Positions 7,810-16,179 of a stretch of DNA of 39,198 bases are shown here, one piece after another; position 1 is the first letter of the stretch, and each line of letters opens with the position of its first letter. Source of the DNA: Ferrithrix thermotolerans DSM 19514 (GTDB lineage: Bacteria; Actinomycetota; Acidimicrobiia; Acidimicrobiales; CAIXPF01); contig CAMDQT010000030.1 of NCBI GenBank assembly GCA_945906305.1, forward strand, positions 1-39,198. Direction: 5' to 3'. The notes under the pieces were generated by a model. It worked only from the letters and a program-made list of their open reading frames with translations. It was not told where the DNA came from and did not search any database. Both the position numbers and the translations under genes were made by a program.

Positions 7810-8520
7810 ATGACCGATTTGGCCGCGCTGCTCACTGTCCAGCAGCTGGATAATTCCGTTGGTGCGCTTCGCCATCGTCGCTCGACGCTGCCCGAGCGAA
7901 AGGCGCTCGATGAGGCGACAGCGCAGGTGTCGACGCTCAGCACCGAGTTGGCCGATCGTGACGCACCCCGCCGCGATCTCGAGCGGGAGCAGCGTCGCCT
8001 CGAAGGGGAGGCCGAGCTGCTGCGGGCCAAGGCAGCCAGCGAGAACCAACGCCTGTACAGCGGCAGCGTCACCGCGGTCCGCGAGTTGCAGGCAATCCAG
8101 GAGGAGATCAGTTCGCTGCAGCGTCGCAGTGGCCAGCTGGACGAGCAGACCATCGAGTTGATGATGAGGATCGAGCCGTTGGTGGACAGCGTGGCGGATC
8201 TCCGGGCGCGGCTCGACGCGGCCGAAGCGGTCGCGGACCGTGCCACGGTGGCCTTGGCGGAGGCCGAGGTGACCGTCAACGGCGAATTGGCGGCCACCGT
8301 GGCCCAGCGGGCCGCGGCGGCGGCCGATGTCCCCGTTGAGGCGATGCAGCGCTACGAGGCGGCGCGGCCCCAGCTCGCACCCTCGACGGTGGTCCGCCTC
8401 GTCGGCACCCGCTGTGAAGGTTGCCCGTTGCAGATGCCCTCCGTTGAAGCGGACCGTATCCGTCATCTCGAGGCGGGACTCGCCGACTGCGATGAATGCG
8501 GTCGGTTGGTCCTGCACTGA
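7810..8520 (+). CDS. Coiled-coil protein with C-terminal C4 zinc ribbon
   Basis: This is a 236-residue protein. Residues from about 15 to 170 are heptad-rich, with strings of Glu, Arg, Leu and Gln predicting a long antiparallel coiled coil. The C-terminus has CEGC at about 199-202 and CDEC at about 227-230, giving a four-cysteine zinc ribbon. This is the architecture of the widespread bacterial zinc-ribbon family (zf-RING_7 / CT398-like), which has been linked to secretion or nucleic-acid contacts but has no firm role. The ATG at 7810 is set by the TAACAT hexamer. It is followed 18 nt later by a membrane-protein gene, probably in the same transcript. Confidence 0.82.
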   Translation: MTDLAALLTVQQLDNSVGALRHRRSTLPERKALDEATAQVSTLSTELADRDAPRRDLEREQRRLEGEAELLRAKAASENQRLYSGSVTAVRELQAIQEEISSLQRRSGQLDEQTIELMMRIEPLVDSVADLRARLDAAEAVADRATVALAEAEVTVNGELAATVAQRAAAAADVPVEAMQRYEAARPQLAPSTVVRLVGTRCEGCPLQMPSVEADRIRHLEAGLADCDECGRLVLH

Positions 8521-8538
8521 GCAGCAGGACCGCAGGGC

Positions 8539-9021
8539 GTGTTCTTCTGGTTTCTAGGGTGCAGCTTCGCCGCGGTGTGGATGGTGTTCCGCAGCCCGGC
8601 GCTCGACCACCGTGTGGTCATGGCGTGCTCGGTATTGCCATTGATCGAGGTGGGGTTTGGTCGGCCCCTGGTTCTGCACACCCTTCTCGGTGCCACCATG
8701 GCCATGGCGCTGGTGATGGCCGCGACGCACCGCCGCCGGTTACTGCGCCGCCGCTGGCTTGGCGTACCGGTTGGTCTGTATGCCCACCTGGTGCTCGATG
8801 GGACCTGGAGCGACAAATCGCTATTTTGGTGGCCAGCTTTCGGGAGTGCGTTTCCCGACCAGGCCTTTCCGGAGCTGCGGCCGTGGCCGATTGTCCTGGT
8901 CACAGAACTCGCTGGGTTGGTGGCATTGCGCTGGATGGTCCGTTCCTTCCACCTCGACGTCGCGGCGCGACGCGGCGAGTTCCTGCGCACCGGTCGGCTC
9001 GGCCGCGACCTGGTGGCGTGA
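8539..9021 (+). CDS. Membrane protein, DUF457/YdjM-like predicted metal-dependent hydrolase
   Basis: This is a 160-residue protein with three to four transmembrane segments, starting at GTG 8539, 18 nt after the zinc-ribbon gene. The conserved-looking polar residues lie in or next to helices: DHR (residues 23-25), LHTLLGA near 46, and AHLVLDGTWSD near 81-91. The spacing resembles the HR...TH...HLLLD pattern of the DUF457 (YdjM/YbcI) membrane hydrolases, so that family is my best guess. The Arg-rich loop THRRRLLRRRW is cytoplasmic by the positive-inside rule. A shorter form could start at the ATG at 8581. Function is not established. Confidence 0.6.
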   Translation: MFFWFLGCSFAAVWMVFRSPALDHRVVMACSVLPLIEVGFGRPLVLHTLLGATMAMALVMAATHRRRLLRRRWLGVPVGLYAHLVLDGTWSDKSLFWWPAFGSAFPDQAFPELRPWPIVLVTELAGLVALRWMVRSFHLDVAARRGEFLRTGRLGRDLVA

Positions 9022-9099
9022 GCTTGCCCAAGGCAGTGCAGACCCGGCCGCCTTCAGTGGGGTTCGCTCCAACGGGGCAGAAGCGTAGGAGATGAATTG

Positions 9100-9693
9100 A
9101 TGGCCTTGATCCTTGTCCGGCACGGACGAACGACGGCCAATGCCGCCGGCCTGCTCCAAGGACACATCGACAACCCGCTCGACGAACTCGGGGTTCGACA
9201 GGCTGCGGCCATTGCGGTGGCGTTAGCGGGTTTGGACCGGCCTCGGGTGTTGTCCAGCCCGTTGTTGCGGGCGCGGCAAACCGCCTCGGCGTTGCAGCTT
9301 CCGGTGCAAGTCGAGGATCGGTTCATCGAGCTTGACTACGGCGGCCTCGACGGCCTGGCGGTGCGTGACGTGGATGCCGCTACCTGGGCTCGCTGGCGGG
9401 CCGAGCCGGACTTCGTGCCCGCTGGTGGGGAAAGTCTCGCTCGCCTGCAAGCACGGGTCGAGCAGGCCTGCGCGGAGCTGTGCGCCGATGCCGGGGAGCG
9501 CGACGTGGTGGTGTTCAGCCATGTGTCGCCCATTAAGGCCGCGGTGGCCTGGGCGCTCGGCGTTGATGGTCCGGCACTCTCGTGGCGGATGACGCTCGGT
9601 CAGGCAACCATCACGCGCATCCGCACTGCACCCGGCAACCCGGCGTTGCTGGCGTTCAACAGCGATAGCCATCTGGCCGGTCTAGGAGCCTGA
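9100..9693 (+). CDS. Histidine phosphatase superfamily protein (phosphoglycerate-mutase-like)
   Basis: This is a 197-residue phosphatase of the RHG superfamily. The catalytic motif LVRHGRT at residues 5-11 contains the phosphorylated His, ELDYGGLDG near 80 holds the general acid, and VVFSHVSPIKA contains the second catalytic His. The start is fixed by AGGAG at 9087-9091, 8 nt before the ATG; the TTG immediately upstream at 9097 is less likely. This is one of the few genes here with a clear ribosome binding site. An out-of-frame ATG AAT TGA begins at 9092 and its stop overlaps the true start. Possible substrates range from phosphoglycerate-type sugars to cobalamin precursors (CobC-like); context does not decide. 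Confidence 0.85.
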   Translation: MALILVRHGRTTANAAGLLQGHIDNPLDELGVRQAAAIAVALAGLDRPRVLSSPLLRARQTASALQLPVQVEDRFIELDYGGLDGLAVRDVDAATWARWRAEPDFVPAGGESLARLQARVEQACAELCADAGERDVVVFSHVSPIKAAVAWALGVDGPALSWRMTLGQATITRIRTAPGNPALLAFNSDSHLAGLGA

Positions 9694-9739
9694 GCGGCGC
9701 GCCAACGCCATCCCTGCTCGGTGAGCGACTCCGGCTGGG

Positions 9740-10109
<370 letters not shown>

Positions 10110-10114
10110 CTCAA

Positions 10115-10120
10115 ATGTTA
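10115..10120 (-). promoter_or_regulatory. -10 element of rnpB
   Basis: TAACAT on the minus strand is followed by 6 nt and then the first base of helix P1 (10108), the expected start of the RNA. The first three bases TAA (10120-10118) are also the stop codon of the upstream membrane-protein gene. Confidence 0.6.
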
Positions 10121-10540
10121 GCTGGTCGGTGGTGGATGGCTGTCCGTGGACGGTGTCGACAGCCGTCGAATGGCGTCCGGACCTGGACTCCGAGTGGCGA
10201 GAAGCCCGCCGAGAGAACCGCATACCGCCGCGAACATGACGTTGTAGAGCAGCCCGACCAGCGAGACGTCTTGAGCGACGAGCAGGCGGCGGAGCACGGC
10301 GAGGCCTTGGAAGACTGCCACCGCCACCGCGGCGGCCGCGGCGCCGTGGCGGGCCGCGGCGGCGAAGTTGCCTCGGCCGGCCACGAAACCGCCGAAGAAG
10401 AAGCCGAACAGCACCACCAAGAACAACGCCCCGCGGAGCGTGCCGCTGGTGGCCCTGGATTGGGCTATGCCAGCGGTTCCGCTGATCAGCAGGGCATACA
10501 GCGCCCCGGCAAGCACGGAGCGGGGGCGCAGGACCGGCAT
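10118..10540 (-). CDS. Small multi-pass membrane protein, function unknown
   Basis: This is a 140-residue protein with about four hydrophobic segments: residues from 10 (VLAGALYALLISG), 38 (ALFLVVLFGFFFGGFVAG), 68 (AAAAVAVAVFQGLAVL) and 98 (LLYNVMFAAVCGSLGGLLA). It ends in a short polar tail. The ATG at 10540 is preferred over the GTG at 10549 because TACCGT at 10553-10548 lies 7 nt upstream, and the GTG would overlap that hexamer. The gene ends directly at the rnpB promoter. I recognise no family with confidence. Confidence 0.6.
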   Translation of the reverse strand: MPVLRPRSVLAGALYALLISGTAGIAQSRATSGTLRGALFLVVLFGFFFGGFVAGRGNFAAAARHGAAAAAVAVAVFQGLAVLRRLLVAQDVSLVGLLYNVMFAAVCGSLGGLLATRSPGPDAIRRLSTPSTDSHPPPTS

Positions 10541-10649
10541 GAACGTCACGGTACAGCGCCGCGGACCTACGATCAGAGCGAGAATTCCGAATCGGCCCGC
10601 TTGGCCTAATCACACAGCACCGACCGCGTGCCCATTCCCTGGAGTTACC
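10541..10649. promoter_or_regulatory. Divergent promoter region, membrane protein / trpD
   Basis: TACCGT (10553-10548, minus) serves the membrane protein. On the plus strand CTGGAG at 10639-10644, 5 nt before the TTG at 10650, is a likely ribosome binding site for trpD. The trpD -10 is not clear; CCTAATCAC near 10606-10614 is a candidate. No attenuator-like leader peptide or Trp-codon run is visible. Confidence 0.4.
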
Positions 10650-11699
10650 TTGAGCAATGAATCCGAGTCGTTCCTGGGCTGGCCGACGGTTCTGCGCTCG
10701 CTGATGGCCCGAACCGACCTGAGCCGCACGAATGCCCGCGACGCCATGCGCCAGGTATTGGCCGGCTCGACAACCTCGGCCCAGATCGCCGCCTTTGTCG
10801 TCGCCTTGCGCATCAAGGGTGAGGCCGTCGAGGAGCTTGTCGGGCTGCTCGAGGCCATGCATGAAGTATCCCTCCCCGTAGCTATTGACGAGGCCATGGC
10901 CGTAATCGACACCTGCGGCACCGGCGGCGACGGTAGCCATTCGATCAACGTGTCCACCCTGGCCGCGATTGTGGTGGCCGGAGCCGGCGGCCGGGTGTGT
11001 AAACACGGCAACCGCTCCGTTTCCTCAGCATGCGGATCTGCCGATGTGCTCGAAGCCCTTGGCGTGGCCATCGAGGTCGAACCTGAGGTCGTGGCCCGAT
11101 GCGTGCAAGAGGCCGGTATCGGTTTTTGCTTTGCGCCCCGCTTTCATGCCGCCATGCGCCATGTTGGACCCACCCGGCGAGAGCTGGGCGTGCCGACCGT
11201 GTTCAACTTCCTCGGTCCCCTTGCCAACCCTGGCCGGGTGCGGCGCCAGGTTGTGGGGGTCAGCGACCCGGCGATGGCGCAACGCATGATTGAGGTGCTC
11301 GGCCACTTTGGGGCCGAGCGGGCCATGGTCGTGTACGGCCATGACGGACTGGACGAGCTGACGACAACGACCTCCTCAACCGTGCTCGAACGCCGCGACG
11401 GGTCGGTGCGACGTTACGAGGTGCAACCAGCGGATTTGGGGCTGGCCGTGGCCTCCCCGGGCGATCTTGTCGGTGGTGATGCGCGCCACAATGCCGAAGT
11501 TGCTCGTGCCGTTCTCGGGGGATCTCGCGGGCCCCATCGAGACATCGTCGTTCTCAACGCCGCCGCCGGGTTGGTCGTCAACGCGGTGGTGGACACGATC
11601 GGCGAGGGCGTCGAACGCGCCCAATTGAGTCTCGACTCCGGGGCCGCGGCCGACGCCTTGGCGCGTTTGGTGACTCTTTCCAACCAACTCATCGACTGA
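10650..11699 (+). CDS. trpD: Anthranilate phosphoribosyltransferase
   Basis: TrpD transfers the phosphoribosyl group of PRPP to anthranilate, the second step of tryptophan synthesis. The 349-residue protein has the glycine-rich PRPP/magnesium motif CGTGGDGSHSIN at 89-100, KHGNRSVSS at 118-126 and the conserved FCFAPRFHAAMRHVGPTRRELGVPT region split across residues about 165-190. The N-terminal helical domain is complete. The start is TTG at 10650 with CTGGAG upstream; the ATG at 10704 would cut into the N-terminal helix. No other trp genes are nearby, so the pathway is scattered in this genome, as is common in actinobacteria. Confidence 0.93.
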   Translation: MSNESESFLGWPTVLRSLMARTDLSRTNARDAMRQVLAGSTTSAQIAAFVVALRIKGEAVEELVGLLEAMHEVSLPVAIDEAMAVIDTCGTGGDGSHSINVSTLAAIVVAGAGGRVCKHGNRSVSSACGSADVLEALGVAIEVEPEVVARCVQEAGIGFCFAPRFHAAMRHVGPTRRELGVPTVFNFLGPLANPGRVRRQVVGVSDPAMAQRMIEVLGHFGAERAMVVYGHDGLDELTTTTSSTVLERRDGSVRRYEVQPADLGLAVASPGDLVGGDARHNAEVARAVLGGSRGPHRDIVVLNAAAGLVVNAVVDTIGEGVERAQLSLDSGAAADALARLVTLSNQLID

Positions 11700-11797
11700 A
11701 CCGTTGTGGTGGCCGTGACCCCCCCGGTGGCCTCGCCGAAATGCCATGGGGGTCGCCGTCTGGTTCGGCTGTCGGCACCTCTACGATCGGGGGCGTC

Positions 11798-13156
11798 GTG
11801 CCCTTCGCATCCACCTCCTCTTTACGCCCCGCCCTGCATCTGGCCCTCGCCGTGGCCCGCGAGGGACAACGCCAGCAGCCGGTCATCGCCGCCCCAACGC
11901 GGCTACGCCCCTACCTCGATTTCGTGAAGCTTCCCGCCGCCGCGCTCGAGGCCTGCCGACGGGTAGTGGAGCAGGACGACTCTTTCCGCCAGCGTGTGGC
12001 GCTGCACGCAACGGTCGACCAGGTTGGCTCACTCGGATTTCTGTGGCTTACCCGGCCCGAAAGCTGGGAGGCCACCGCCGCCACACTGCACGCAGAACAT
12101 GAACGCGACCGCAGCCGAACTTCCGCCGTGCGCCGCCAGAGCGAGCTTGAAGGGCGCGAAGAACAGGCCCGCTTGGCCGTGCAACAGAGCGAAACTGAGC
12201 GTCGTGCCCTGCTTGGCGCACTTGATGCCGCGCAGGCTGAGGTGGCGAACCAACAACGCCAGCTTCGTGAGTTGCACAGCGCCCTCGATGCGGCCCGGGC
12301 TTCGCTTGGCCTGGGGGAAGACCAGCGACGCGATCTGTTGCACAAGCTGAAGGCGGCGGAGGCCCAGGTGGCCACCCACGTGGAGCAGAACCGGGGGCTA
12401 CGGCGAGAGCGTGATTCCCTCGCGTTGCGAGCAGTTGAATCCGAGGCTGTTGCCGCGCCAGCTCAGCCTCCCGGCAGTAGTGAAGCGTCGCGCCGAGACC
12501 TAGCGGATGAGGGACGATTTCGCGACGCGCTAGGCGAGGCGGCCGTGGCCGCGGCCGCCGTCGTGCAGGCCCTCGAGCGGGTTGCATCCGCCTGGCCCGT
12601 TGAGGACGAAGCGGAGGGGTCGGCGCCAGTCGAGTCGGCGTTGGGTAACCGGCCGATGTCGGCTCGCACTGCGGCGGGCCGCAGCGCTCCGGCTGGCCGA
12701 GCCCCGGTCCGACGACCAGTTCCCATACCAGCTGGGATGTTCGACGATACGACAGCAACGGCAGAATATCTGGTCCGCGTCGCTGATGTCCGCCTCCTCA
12801 TCGACGGCTACAACGTGTCCAAACAGGGATGGCCAGATTTGACCCTCGCCCTGCAGCGCCGACGCCTGCTCGATGTGCTCGTGAGCCTTCAGGCGCGTAC
12901 CGGGGCGCGCCCGGAGGTCGTATTCGACGGGGTCGACACCGACGAGGTGGCACACCGCGAGCTACCGCACCGTTTGTTGGTGCAGTTCACCGGCAGCGGC
13001 GTTGAAGCTGATGACCGGCTTCTCGAGATGATCGGCCAGGTCCCCCAATCGCATCCGGTGGTCGTGGTCTCCAGCGATCGACGGGTGCGCGAGGGCGCTC
13101 GACAGCGGGGGGCCAACCTGCTGCACGCGGCGCAGTTGCTGGCCCTGTTGCGCTGA
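11798..13156 (+). CDS. Coiled-coil protein with C-terminal YacP-like NYN (PIN-fold) domain
   Basis: This is a 452-residue protein from GTG 11798, with TACGAT at 11782-11787. Residues 1-100 form an Ala/Leu-rich helical region (LRPALHLALAVAREGQ, FVKLPAAALEACRRVV). Residues about 100-220 are a strongly charged coiled coil (repeated Glu/Arg/Gln/Leu). A low-complexity Ala/Pro/Arg linker follows. The C-terminal domain begins at LLIDGYN (D336) and keeps the acidic PIN/NYN set: IDGYN, VFDGVD, EADD and SSDR. The closest known family is YacP/Rae1, ribosome-associated endoribonucleases. The Rae1 domain alone is about 170 residues, so this is an extended, possibly lineage-specific form. The role as an RNase is inference. 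Confidence 0.75.
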   Translation: MPFASTSSLRPALHLALAVAREGQRQQPVIAAPTRLRPYLDFVKLPAAALEACRRVVEQDDSFRQRVALHATVDQVGSLGFLWLTRPESWEATAATLHAEHERDRSRTSAVRRQSELEGREEQARLAVQQSETERRALLGALDAAQAEVANQQRQLRELHSALDAARASLGLGEDQRRDLLHKLKAAEAQVATHVEQNRGLRRERDSLALRAVESEAVAAPAQPPGSSEASRRDLADEGRFRDALGEAAVAAAAVVQALERVASAWPVEDEAEGSAPVESALGNRPMSARTAAGRSAPAGRAPVRRPVPIPAGMFDDTTATAEYLVRVADVRLLIDGYNVSKQGWPDLTLALQRRRLLDVLVSLQARTGARPEVVFDGVDTDEVAHRELPHRLLVQFTGSGVEADDRLLEMIGQVPQSHPVVVVSSDRRVREGARQRGANLLHAAQLLALLR

Positions 13157-13210
13157 GCGGCGCCGCAGGCGATGGTGGGTGGTAGTGGCGCGCTGCGCCA
13201 TCATGGACCG

Positions 13211-14362
13211 GTGACCACCGTCGCCGTGAAAGTCACCGTGAACGTGGCAGCACTGCGGGCGCTCGGTGCCAAGGCTGGACTCGACGCGGTCGGCGTGGCC
13301 CGCGCGGAGCCCTTCGAGACCACCCGCGTGGACCTCGAACAACGCCGCCAGGCCGGCCTGGCGGCGGGCATGGCTTTCACGTACAAGAATCCCGAACGCA
13401 GCACCTCGCCGCAGCTACTGCTGCGCAATGCCCGCAGCCTTGTCGTCGGAGCGCGCAGCTACCACCGCCAGATGCCGACCCCGCCTTGCCCCGGTGGAGA
13501 CGACACCGGGGAGGACCCGCTGGTGGGCCGCGTTGGACGCTATGTGTGGGAGGATCACTACGGCGCACTGAGGGTCGGCCTGGACGCCCTCGCCGCACAT
13601 CTACGCCGTCACGGTCATCGGGCGGCGGTGTTCATAGACAGCAACCACCTGGTGGATCGCGAGGCGGCCTATCGGGCCGGGCTCGGCTGGTATGGGAAGA
13701 ACACCAACCTTCTGCTGCCTGATCGGGGCAGCTGGTTCGTACTCGGCTCGGTGGTGACCGATGCCGATTTGGCGGCGGACCATCCGCAGCCCGACGGGTG
13801 CGGCACCTGCCGACGCTGTCTGGACAACTGCCCCACTGCAGCACTGCCCGAACCTGGGGTCCTCGACGCCAACCGCTGCCTGGCCTGGCTGGCCCAGCGT
13901 CCGGGGCTGTTTCCCGCCGAATTCCGTGTCGCCCTGCACGACCGGATCTACGGGTGTGACGACTGCCAGACGGTGTGTCCACCCAACCGTCGGGAGGAAC
14001 AACGGGTTGACCTCCGGGTGGGCACCGCGCCCCGCCCCGCGGTCTGGCTTGCCCTGCTGGAGCTGCTAGAGGCGTCCGAGGAGACGCTACTGGAACGTTG
14101 GGGACAGTTCTATCTGTTCGATCGTCGCACCTTCGCCTTACGCCGCAATGCGCTGTTGGCCTTGGGCAACACCGCGCCGGCCAGCGACGAACGGGTGCCG
14201 AGCTGTCTGCGGCGCTACTTGGGCCACGACGACCCGCTGCTGCGCGCCACCGCGGTGTGGGCCGCTCGGCGACTGGGGCTAGATCACCTCGCCCGCCTCG
14301 CCGCGGCCGACCCCGATGCCCGGGTACGGGCGGAACTGGAAGGATCGGTGCCACAACGATGA
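13211..14362 (+). CDS. queG: Epoxyqueuosine reductase
   Basis: QueG reduces epoxyqueuosine to queuosine in the tRNA wobble position, using cobalamin and two [4Fe-4S] clusters. In this 383-residue protein DSNHLVDREAAYRAGLGW (143-160) and YGKNTNLL hold the catalytic Asp and the cofactor site. Cluster ligands are Cys197, 200, 203 and 207 (CGTCRRCLDNCP) and Cys249, 252 and 256 (CDDCQTVCP). The C-terminus has HEAT-like repeats (from about 310), as in the long QueG form. The start at GTG 13211 is preferred (CATCAT 6 nt upstream); ATG 13172 is the alternative. The stop overlaps the next start by 4 nt, so it is coupled to the mannosyltransferase gene. Confidence 0.9.
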   Translation: MTTVAVKVTVNVAALRALGAKAGLDAVGVARAEPFETTRVDLEQRRQAGLAAGMAFTYKNPERSTSPQLLLRNARSLVVGARSYHRQMPTPPCPGGDDTGEDPLVGRVGRYVWEDHYGALRVGLDALAAHLRRHGHRAAVFIDSNHLVDREAAYRAGLGWYGKNTNLLLPDRGSWFVLGSVVTDADLAADHPQPDGCGTCRRCLDNCPTAALPEPGVLDANRCLAWLAQRPGLFPAEFRVALHDRIYGCDDCQTVCPPNRREEQRVDLRVGTAPRPAVWLALLELLEASEETLLERWGQFYLFDRRTFALRRNALLALGNTAPASDERVPSCLRRYLGHDDPLLRATAVWAARRLGLDHLARLAAADPDARVRAELEGSVPQR

Positions 14363-15513
14363 GGCACCTCCTACTCACCAACGATTTCCCGCCCAAGGTC
14401 GGTGGCATTCAGAGCTACCTGTGGCAACTGTGGCGACGCTTGCCGGCGGAGGAGACCTTCGTGTGGACCACACCACACCGGGCCGGGGCAGCCTTCGATG
14501 CCGAGCAGGCCTTCACGATTGGGCGCAGCCGCGGACCGGTGCTGTTACCCAACCCGGTGCTTTTGCGACGGGTCAACCGTCTACTGGACGAACTCGACAT
14601 CGACCTGGTGCTCGTCGACCCTGCCTTCCCACTCGGGTTGATGGCACCGTGGTTGTCACGGCCCTACGGCGTGGTGCTGCACGGGGCCGAGGTGACGGTG
14701 CCCGCTCGATTGCCCCTTAGCGGTGCGGCACTGGGACGAGTGTTGCGCCAAGCGGAGGTGGTGATCTCCGCCGGCCACTATCCCGCCGCGGAGGCCGAAC
14801 GCTGTGCCGGAAGGCCGCTGCCGCTGGTGGTGGTGCCGCCCGGCGTTGACGTCAGCCGCTTTCAGCCGCTGGCGTTGGAACGCAAGGCCGCAGTCCGCCA
14901 GCGTTACGGCCTGGACCAGGAAGATTTTGTGGTGGTCAGCGTGTCCCGGCTCGTGCCGCGCAAAGGCATGGACGTGCTCATCAGGGCCACCGCGCAACTG
15001 CGCTGGCGGCACCCGTCGCTCCGGGTGCTCATCGGCGGGAAGGGACGAGACGAGAACCGTTTGCGCCGTGAGATCCTGGGCCGGGGAGCACCGGTGGAGT
15101 TGGTCGGATTTGTGGACGAGGATGATCTGCCCGCGCTGTATGGCTGCGCCGACGCGTTTGCGATGCTCTGCCGCAGTCGGTGGTTGGGGCTGGAGCAGGA
15201 AGGTTTCGGCATCGTTTTCACCGAGGCCGCGGCGTGCGGTGTACCCGCCCTGAGTGGCCGTAGCGGGGGAGCGCACGAGGCGGTCGAACATGGAGTGACG
15301 GGTCTTGTGATCGAGCAGCCGGCGAGCACCGAGCACGTCGCCAACGGCCTGCGGGAGTTGATCACTGACAACGTGCGCCGCACTGAGATGGGTCAGCAGG
15401 CCCGTCGACGCGCCGTGAGCATGTTCGACTACGACCATCTCGCGGGCCTATTGCACCAAGCCATCGTGTCGACCTGCGATCGAATCGCACCGCGCAAGGG
15501 GGACCATCGATGA
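14359..15513 (+). CDS. pimB: GT4 glycosyltransferase, PimB'-like phosphatidylinositol mannosyltransferase
   Basis: This is a 384-residue GT-B enzyme. The N-terminus LLLTNDFPPKVGGIQSYL matches the acceptor-side loop of PimB' (mycobacterial Rv2188c). Further matches are PPGVDVSRFQPL (about 175-186), VSVSRLVPRKGMDVLI (193-208), DAFAMLCRSR and the donor motif EQEGFGIVFTEAAACGVPALSGRSGGAHEAV with the conserved Glu pair. PimB' adds the second mannose to phosphatidylinositol mannoside at the cytoplasmic membrane from GDP-mannose. The start ATG (14359) overlaps the queG stop (ATGA), and its own stop overlaps the next start the same way, so the three genes form one coupled unit. Assignment to PimB' rather than another GT4 rests on motif similarity. 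Confidence 0.8.
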   Translation: MRHLLLTNDFPPKVGGIQSYLWQLWRRLPAEETFVWTTPHRAGAAFDAEQAFTIGRSRGPVLLPNPVLLRRVNRLLDELDIDLVLVDPAFPLGLMAPWLSRPYGVVLHGAEVTVPARLPLSGAALGRVLRQAEVVISAGHYPAAEAERCAGRPLPLVVVPPGVDVSRFQPLALERKAAVRQRYGLDQEDFVVVSVSRLVPRKGMDVLIRATAQLRWRHPSLRVLIGGKGRDENRLRREILGRGAPVELVGFVDEDDLPALYGCADAFAMLCRSRWLGLEQEGFGIVFTEAAACGVPALSGRSGGAHEAVEHGVTGLVIEQPASTEHVANGLRELITDNVRRTEMGQQARRRAVSMFDYDHLAGLLHQAIVSTCDRIAPRKGDHR

Positions 15514-16091
15514 GCAGCAGACAGACGGGCGGCCGTGGGCGAGCTCGTTGGGGTTTCGATCGGGCCAAGGACCCGCCCGCGGCCTCAGGCCGACCGGCGG
15601 CCGACCGGCCGGTGGCAGGACCGCTGTCGCACGCTCGCCGGGCCGCCCCCCATCGCCGCCCGGGCGAGGCGCGTCCGACCATGGCAGAACTCACCCAGGC
15701 GGCCACCGTGGTGACCGCAGTTTTCACCGTGGTGGCCTTCGCTGGCGTCCTCGCCCCCAAACCGTTCGCGGCGCTCCTGGTGGCGCTGTCGCTGCTCTCC
15801 TTCGCCGTGGGCTGTGCCGCGTTCATGATCGGCTTCGTTCGCGCGGTAGCGCGCAGCCGGGTCGACGTGATTGACCTCCCGGGGCTGTTCTTTCTGGCCG
15901 GCAGCGTCGACAAGTCGGTACAACGACGCCTGCTGACACTGCTCGGCGTGCAGTTGATCGTCGGGATCGTTGCGGCCTCATTCCGTCCATTCACCAGCGT
16001 GGCCTTCAGCACCCTCACGCCGATCTTTCCCCTCGGCCTGATGGCTTGGTGTGGGGCAACCCACGGCCGGTTCCCGGCCCGATCGAGCTGA
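15510..16091 (+). CDS. Membrane protein, function unknown, coupled to pimB
   Basis: This is a 193-residue protein. The first 55 residues are Arg/Pro-rich and disordered. The membrane part has about four hydrophobic segments (TVVTAVFTVVAFAGVLA, FAALLVALSLLSFAVGCAAFMIGFV, LLTLLGVQLIVGIVAA, LTPIFPLGLMAWCG). The motif VIDLPGLFFLAGS between helices 2 and 3, and RPFTSVAF, look conserved in a family of actinobacterial membrane proteins I remember without a function. ATG 15510 overlaps the glycosyltransferase stop (ATGA), so expression is coupled. The context (PIM mannosyltransferase upstream, glucokinase downstream) suggests an envelope-lipid link, but that is inference. ATG 15681 would give a form without the disordered tail. 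Confidence 0.7.
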   Translation: MSSRQTGGRGRARWGFDRAKDPPAASGRPAADRPVAGPLSHARRAAPHRRPGEARPTMAELTQAATVVTAVFTVVAFAGVLAPKPFAALLVALSLLSFAVGCAAFMIGFVRAVARSRVDVIDLPGLFFLAGSVDKSVQRRLLTLLGVQLIVGIVAASFRPFTSVAFSTLTPIFPLGLMAWCGATHGRFPARSS

Positions 16092-16155
16092 GCCACGGCC
16101 CTTGCTGTGCGACACTGGCCGAGTGCGCACCACGTGGTCCGGTAGCGACCGGACA

Positions 16156-16179
16156 ATGAACGCGGGGCGGACCTCGTGA
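16156..16179 (+). promoter_or_regulatory. Possible 7-codon upstream ORF coupled to glucokinase
   Basis: ATG at 16156 opens MNAGRTS, whose TGA overlaps the glucokinase GTG (GTGA at 16176-16179). TAGCGA at 16143-16148 lies 7 nt before the ATG, the spacing used by leaderless genes here, though its last base is A instead of T. It could be a leaderless leader peptide that couples translation, or coincidence. Confidence 0.3.

Noticed and set aside
7752-8297. 180-residue N-terminal extension of the oxidoreductase
   Set aside because: It is Ser/Arg-rich, antisense to the zinc-ribbon gene, and lies before the clear -10 of the oxidoreductase.
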